Shown here in pieces: positions 27,067 to 29,710 of a DNA stretch of 29,710 bases. How positions within the stretch are numbered: the first letter of the stretch is position 1; every line of letters begins with the position of its first letter. Made by a program: the position numbers and the translations under genes. The DNA comes from Paratrimastix pyriformis (lineage: Eukaryota; Preaxostyla; Paratrimastigidae). The stretch is taken from positions 351,867 through 381,576 of the forward strand of contig JAPMOS010000031.1 in the NCBI GenBank assembly GCA_027972325.1, given 5' to 3'. Below the pieces are notes generated by a model, which had not been told where the DNA came from, made no database searches, and saw only the letters and a program-made list of their open reading frames with translations.

Positions 27067-28033
27067 GGGGCCAAGAGCACAGGCAGTGGGGGCCCTGGGG
27101 ACGGCGCCGACCGACGGGCCAGCCACCGAACCCCAGACGCGGACCCGAGCGGCCCGGCCGACGGCACCGACAAGCGGCGGCCTCGAGGCGCCAGCACCGG
27201 CCGAGGGCCAGGCACCGGCGGAACAGCGGCCAAGGCGGCACCCGGCAGCGGCGCAGCAGGCGGGGCCAAGAGCACAGGCAGTGGGGCCCTGGGACGGCGC
27301 CGACCCCGACGGGCCAGCCACCGAACCCCCAGACGCGGACCCGAGCGGTCGGCCGACGGCACCGACAAGCGGCGGCCTCGAGGCGCCAGCACCCGGCCGA
27401 GGGCCAGGCACCGGCGGAACAGCGGCTAAGGCGGCACCCGGCAGCGCGCAGCAGGGGCCAAGAGCACAGGCAGCGGGGCCCTGGGACGGCGCCGACCCCG
27501 ACGGGCCAGCCACCGAACCCCCAGACGCGGACTCCGAGCGGCTCGGCCGACGGCACCGACAAGCGGCGGCTCCTCGAGGCGCCAGCACCCGGCCGAGGGC
27601 CAGGCACCGCGGAACAGGCCAAGGCGGCACCCGGCAGCGGCGCGCAGGCGGGGCCAAGAGCACAGGTAGTGGGGCCCCGGGACGGCGCCGACCCCGACGG
27701 GCCAGCCACCGAACCCCCAGACGCGGACCCGAGCGGCCTGGCCGACGGCACCGACAAGCGGCGGCCTCGAGGCGCCAGCACCCGGCCGAGGGCCAGGCAC
27801 CGGCGGAACAGCGGGCGGCGGCACCCGCGCGCAGCAGGCGGGCCAAGAGCACAGGCAGCGGGGGCCCTGGGACGGCGCCGACCCCGACGGGCCAGCCACC
27901 GAACCCCAGACGCGGACCCGAGCGGCCCGGCCGACGGCACCGACAGCGGTGCCCTCGAGGCGCGCCAGCACCCGCCGAGGGCCAGGCACCGGCGGAATAG
28001 GCGGCTAAGGTGGCACCTGGCAGCGGCGCAGCA
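27067..28033. repeat. Tandem array of about 193-bp GC-rich monomers, five copies
   Basis: Starts of GGGGCCAAGAGCACAGG lie at about 27067, 27262, 27454, 27650 and 27839, and a partial sixth at 28034. Spacing is 189-196 bp. Frames stay open for hundreds of codons on both strands because stop codons are rare in such GC-rich sequence, and the frame drifts between units, so I do not call it coding. Its place upstream of the LINE endonuclease suggests 5' UTR monomers. Confidence 0.85.
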
Positions 28034-28640
28034 GGGCCAAGAGCACAGGCGACAGCAGAGCAACAGCCGCCAGCACCAGAGAGCAGGCCTGCGGCACCGG
28101 CTGGGATACCGGTGTCCCATGCTTTCCTTCAAACCCACACGAAGGAGTCGCATCGCCCGGGCCTGCGGTGGGCTTGAGAGGGACTTAGAGGGGTCTCCCG
28201 GCCTCCCCGGCCTCGCCCACGATGGCCTCGCCCACGATGGCTCGGCCTGAAAGGCACGTCCCTTCTCTGATCCAGCGTCACTGGCTCCACCCAGGCGAAT
28301 CTTCCGTCTGGCAGCAGCTGGATGAGGCCTTGGGCGCTTCATTCTGTAACCGGCGCCGCGCCCCCGCCTTGCCTCTTCACAGGGGCAGTCACACCTGGGG
28401 CCGTCCCGGCTGGCTGCTTCCGCGCGCTGAGGCTTTCCTCTGGGCCGGCTCACCCGCTGGGGCCACCGGGGCCATCCTCCATCGTCCTCATCATCCAGGA
28501 CTACCGGCCCAGTCGCAATCACCACAGGGTCATCATCCACCGGGGCAGCCACCACGTTCTTCGTAGAGGCACCATGTCCTCTCCTGTCTCTGGCCGGAGG
28601 ACCTCTTGAGAGTGGTTGAGCCTGGCCTCCCCGTGTCTCG
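28034..28640 (-). other. Possible LINE 5' region
   Basis: The minus strand is open upstream of the monomers, with a start region VAAPVDDDPVVIATG followed by VLDDEDDGGWPRW and then Arg-rich sequence. This could be the N-terminus of a LINE ORF1, but no RNA-binding or zinc-knuckle motif is seen. Confidence 0.25.
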
Positions 28641-29090
28641 GCTTCAACCCTGCGCGCCTGGCCCGATCGGCATGAAGTCCGGGCGGAGGATTCGCCAACA
28701 GCCGCTTGCCGCCCTATAGAGAGGTCGACGAAACAAACCGGCCTTCCAGGCCCTGCTGGCCATATCGGTTTCCGACGGCTCCGGCAGTTGGGCCAACGCT
28801 CTGCCAGAGGGTTTCCGACGGCGCAGGAACACGGTCATTTGCTGGCCGCCCTCGCGGTGCCTCTGCGCCGCCGGTCTCGAGAGGTCACAGCCTGCACCGG
28901 CCAGGAGGCACAGGGACCCCAACTGCACGGCCCACCACAGGGAATAACAAAACTGCCAATTTATTCCCCAAAAGTTTATTGGCCATACGAACGAGAGCAA
29001 ACTGAGAATAAATGAGAATAAATCGACAATTTTCGACATTAAAATTTACAGGCCATTTATTGCCCATTCAAATTCAACGACAATAAAACT
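28641..29090. other. Unassigned sequence, AT-rich on the right
   Basis: GC-rich to about 28920, then abruptly AT-rich with GGCCATTTATTGCCCATTCA and AATAAA-like strings (29004-29030, 29082-29090). No gene is recognised. Confidence 0.35.
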
Positions 29091-29365
29091 GACACTATAA
29101 TGGCCATTCAAACCTTACTGACAGTTTCACCACACAAAGAAGACGTGAGGAAATATTACTGACAGTTTTACCGGCCATACAAAGAAGACAGAAGGAAAAT
29201 ATTACTGGCAGTTTTACCGGCCATACAAAGAAGACAGAAGGAAAATATTACTGGCAGTTTTACCGGCCATACAAAGAAGACAGAAGGAAAATATTACTGG
29301 CAGTTTTACCGGCCATAAAGAAGACAGAAGGAAAATATTACTGGCAGTTTTACCGGCCACAAAGA
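29091..29365 (+). repeat. 46-bp AT-rich tandem repeat, about six copies
   Basis: Core TACTGGCAGTTTTACCGGCC followed by ACAAAGAAGACAGAAGGAAA. ATTACT recurs at about 29155, 29201, 29247, 29293 and 29337, giving a period of 44-46 bp. The left copies are more diverged. Confidence 0.88.
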
Positions 29366-29710
29366 AGACGGAGAAAAGTTATCTGGGTTTTCCCATGGAA
29401 ATGGCGGAGCCAAATGGCAGAAGCTGTTGTTTCGGAGTCGGGAGAACACCAGTGCAGATTTTGGCGTCGGGCGGGCGAACCGATGGAGAGCGGCAGTGGC
29501 GGAAACCTGGAGGTCGAGATGTGAAAGGAGGTGGCAGCGAAGGCAGGTGAGGGCAGCAGCGAGGGGATGGGGAGATGGGATGGGCAACGGCGAGCGGGAG
29601 ATGCGGGGCAAGAAGAGAAGCGCATGAGGGGAGGAGGGTGCCGGGCAAGAGGAGAGAAGCGAATGGAGGATGAGGGTAGGGCGTGAGTGTTCAGCACGAG
29701 GGCCATTTGT
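29366..29710. other. Purine-rich right edge, no gene recognised
   Basis: The plus strand is strongly G/A-rich. Open frames on the minus strand are Pro/Ser-rich without motifs. Confidence 0.3.

Noticed and set aside
26081-28000. 639-codon plus-strand Pro/Ala-rich open frame and 693-codon minus-strand frame
   Set aside because: Open on both strands because the GC-rich 193-bp repeat has few stops; the frame drifts between units, and part of the plus frame is antisense to the LINE endonuclease.

Overview
The window is nuclear DNA of a flagellated, GC-rich, intron-bearing protist. It holds a dynein heavy chain gene, a multi-exon protein kinase with armadillo repeats, an APE-type LINE and many ATC/GAT microsatellites. 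I cannot name the species; a free-living metamonad such as a Paratrimastix-like flagellate is only a guess. Both host genes and the LINE lie on the minus strand.

Positions 1-17006 hold the 5' part of a dynein heavy chain gene, cut by the left window edge. Seventeen exons can be placed by agreement of reading phase, AG acceptors, a shared donor motif and the order of conserved DHC_N1 tail motifs (ELVYWRAR, then PPMTASLLHTRHLLRR, VNLDFTALREA, LAPGL, TTLSW, SPSLDALQ). They give about 2.7 kb of coding sequence in 16.5 kb. The rest is intron, largely (GAT)n/(ATC)n tracts, an 11-bp satellite, a 21-bp minisatellite and other tandem repeats. Several introns also hold partial, decayed copies of the neighbouring exon's splice-site end (exon echoes). 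This recalls the satellite-filled introns of the Drosophila Y-linked dynein genes, in an unrelated lineage.

Positions 18167-22191 hold a five-exon gene that joins a Ser/Thr-type kinase domain to about 14 nearly identical armadillo-like repeats. Its introns are short (72-152 nt). One repeat carries a frame break. Both host genes use donor sites of the form GTCYG (usually GTCTG or GTCCG) instead of GTRAG, in 18 of 21 placed introns. This is the most testable unusual feature of the window.

Positions 22869 to about 26400 hold a degenerate APE-type non-LTR retrotransposon (endonuclease, reverse transcriptase, C-terminal zinc knuckle) on the minus strand. About five 193-bp GC-rich monomers lie upstream of it (27067-28033), like the 5' promoter monomers of some mammalian L1s. 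The right end (28.0-29.7 kb) has no recognised gene and contains a 46-bp AT-rich tandem repeat.
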